Shown here one piece after another: positions 25,076-26,594 of a stretch of 26,594 bases of DNA. Both the position numbers and the translations under genes were made by a program. The notes under the pieces were generated by a model. It saw only the letters and a program-made list of their open reading frames with translations, was not told where the DNA came from and did no database searches. Positions within the stretch are counted from its first letter, which is position 1. The number at the start of each line of letters is the position of its first letter. The stretch spans positions 1 to 26,594 of the forward strand of contig CABWYI010000008.1 in assembly GCA_902509725.1 (NCBI GenBank), read 5' to 3'. Source of the stretch: an uncultured Pelagibacteraceae bacterium (GTDB taxonomy: Bacteria > Pseudomonadota > Alphaproteobacteria > Pelagibacterales > Pelagibacteraceae).

Positions 25076-26594
25076 ATGGAAATATTTAAAGACCTTTCAA
25101 GTAAAGCATCTCAAGAATTCGAAAAGCTACTAAATTCACAACTTTCTAAAATAAATATTGAAGAGGGCAAAGTTATTGATGGTAAAATTAATAAAATAAC
25201 AGAGAAATTTGTTTTTTTATTTGTTGAAGGTCTAAAGAGTGAACCTGTCCTAGATATCAATGAGCTAAAAAGCATGGGTTTAGGAGAAAAAATTAAAGTT
25301 GGTGAGACTATTCCTGTTCTATTAGAAAAAATAGAAGACAAAAATGGAGAAGTTCTTGTGTCAGCAAGTAAAGCGCAAAAGATAAAAGGTTGGAACAAAC
25401 TTGTTGAAGCCTATGAAAAAAATGAACCAATAATGGGAAAAATCACTTCGAAGTGTAAAGGTGGGTGTATTGTCGAACATATAGACACTGGATCATTAAT
25501 GTTTTTGCCAGGCTCTCAAATAAGCGACAAGCCCCTTAAAGATATAAGTCACTTAATGAATGAACCACAAAAATTTGCTTTAATTAAATTAGATAAAGTC
25601 CGAGGAAACGCCTGTGTTTCTAGAAGAGAAATAATTTCTTCTTTTAAAAAAGAAGATAAAGCTAAAATTATAGAAAAATTTAAAGTTGGAGATATTATTA
25701 AAGGAGCTGAGGTAAAAGGCTATAGTACGTTCGGCTGTTTCTTTAATGTCAATGGTGAGCTAGATGTTCTTGTTCATTTACAAGAAATTTCTTATTCAAG
25801 AGTTAATCATCCTGATGAAGTTTTTAATATAGGAGAAAAACACGATCTTAAAGTAATTTCAGTCGATAAAGAAAAACTACAAGTTGGCTGCTCTGTGAAG
25901 CAACTTTCGCCTGACCCCTTTGAACATATTGAAAATTATGAGTTGAATAAAAAATATAAAGCTAAAGTAGTCAAATTAATGGACTTTGGTGCTTTTTGTG
26001 AATTAGAGCCTGGTCTAACGACATTACTTCATTCAAGTGAGTTGAGTTGGACAAAGAAAAACATACCAGCAAAAAAAATTTTTAAAGTAGGTGATGAAAT
26101 TGATTGTGTAATAACTGAAATTGATAAAGAAAAAAGAAGAGTTGCAATTTCATATAAACTTACCCAGGAAAACCCATTTGAATTATTCGAGAAAAAATAT
26201 CCGGTGGGAAGCATTGTTGAAGGTGAGATAGTAAATAAAAATGAATATTCATTATTTGTAAAAGTTCCAAACCTTGATGTAGACGCTTTTTTACACTCTA
26301 ATGATTTAACCTATCTTAATAATGGAGAGGAAGAATTAGCAAAATACAGAAAGGGAGATAAGATTAAAGTTAAAGTTTTAGAGGTAAAAGTATCTGAGCA
26401 AAAAATTAGAGTAGGTTTGAGACAAACATTCCCTGATCCTTTTGAGTGGTTTAGTGATAAAAAGATTAATCAAACAATTACAGTAAAGATTGTATCTACT
26501 GACAATAAAGGACTTACTGTAAGACCCGAAGGTTGTGAAATGGATTTTGTGATCAAAAAATCTCAAATAGCAATTAATTCCTCTGATGCAAGAC
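25076..26594 (+). CDS. rpsA: 30S ribosomal protein S1 (3' part outside the window)
   Basis: S1 binds mRNA and helps start translation, which matters most where Shine-Dalgarno sequences are weak, as they are here. From the ATG at 25076 the frame stays open for 506 codons to the window edge. It begins MEIFKDLSSKASQEFEKLL and contains successive S1 (OB-fold) repeats. Repeat 1 is near 30-95. Repeat 2 has the conserved KGG and FLPGSQ in its core (about 115-185). Repeat 3 has GDIIKGAEVKGYSTFG (about 200-275). Repeat 4 has KLMDFGAF...LLHSSELSW (about 285-365). Repeat 5 is at about 375-455 and repeat 6 begins near 465. Typical S1 is about 560 residues, so only the last part is missing. The encoded order matches the six-repeat Gram-negative form. 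Confidence 0.95.
   Translation, partial: MEIFKDLSSKASQEFEKLLNSQLSKINIEEGKVIDGKINKITEKFVFLFVEGLKSEPVLDINELKSMGLGEKIKVGETIPVLLEKIEDKNGEVLVSASKAQKIKGWNKLVEAYEKNEPIMGKITSKCKGGCIVEHIDTGSLMFLPGSQISDKPLKDISHLMNEPQKFALIKLDKVRGNACVSRREIISSFKKEDKAKIIEKFKVGDIIKGAEVKGYSTFGCFFNVNGELDVLVHLQEISYSRVNHPDEVFNIGEKHDLKVISVDKEKLQVGCSVKQLSPDPFEHIENYELNKKYKAKVVKLMDFGAFCELEPGLTTLLHSSELSWTKKNIPAKKIFKVGDEIDCVITEIDKEKRRVAISYKLTQENPFELFEKKYPVGSIVEGEIVNKNEYSLFVKVPNLDVDAFLHSNDLTYLNNGEEELAKYRKGDKIKVKVLEVKVSEQKIRVGLRQTFPDPFEWFSDKKINQTITVKIVSTDNKGLTVRPEGCEMDFVIKKSQIAINSSDAR

Overview
The window is a gene-dense, very AT-rich stretch of chromosome from a streamlined alphaproteobacterium, most likely of the SAR11/Pelagibacterales type. 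This is inferred from gene content and layout, not from a database match. The supporting signs are GcrA (an alphaproteobacterial cell-cycle regulator), the alphaproteobacterial blocks ffs-dnaX-ybaB-recR, cycM/kdsB-pheA and gcrA/argD-argF, tiny intergenic gaps, few Shine-Dalgarno sequences and lysine/asparagine/isoleucine-rich proteins. No transposon, phage gene, CRISPR array or tRNA is visible. No gene-free stretch exceeds about 175 bp.

Layout. 1-3387 (minus): lysC-ispG-prfA, a tight operon read right to left. 3457-4185 (plus): ubiG, convergent with a DUF1178 zinc-ribbon gene (4182-4610, minus). 4658-5959 (minus): argJ, divergent from secA (6026-8572, plus). secA runs into accA (8567-9667, minus), which is divergent from malate synthase G (9734-11917, plus). 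11921-14604 (minus): recR, ybaB and dnaX, headed by a previously unmarked 4.5S SRP RNA gene at 14521-14604 with its own clear promoter. 14656-16217 (minus): kdsB-pheA, divergent from a membrane-anchored cytochrome c (16325-16864). 16856-18951 (minus): argD-argF, divergent from gcrA (19124-19618). 19638-20600 (minus): an NDUFA9-like atypical SDR. 20618-24905 (plus): rnd, kdsD, lptC, lptB, aroA. 25076 to the window edge (plus): rpsA, truncated by the window.

The genes cover translation (prfA, rpsA, SRP RNA), protein export (secA, SRP RNA), DNA replication and repair (dnaX, ybaB, recR), arginine biosynthesis (argJ, argD, argF), aspartate-family and aromatic amino acids (lysC, pheA, aroA), isoprenoid and ubiquinone synthesis (ispG, ubiG), fatty acid synthesis (accA), the glyoxylate branch (glcB), respiration (cytochrome c, NDUFA9-like) and Kdo/LPS assembly and export (kdsB, kdsD, lptC, lptB). 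It is a housekeeping region and I see no new multi-gene system.

The points worth a second look are small: an SRP RNA whose apical loop is UAAC instead of GGAA and which sits directly against the dnaX start; an AccA with a hydrophobic C-terminal tail; missing neighbours (lptA between lptC and lptB, cmk between aroA and rpsA); no glycine riboswitch before malate synthase; a 10-A slippery run late in dnaX; and five convergent gene pairs with no room for terminators.
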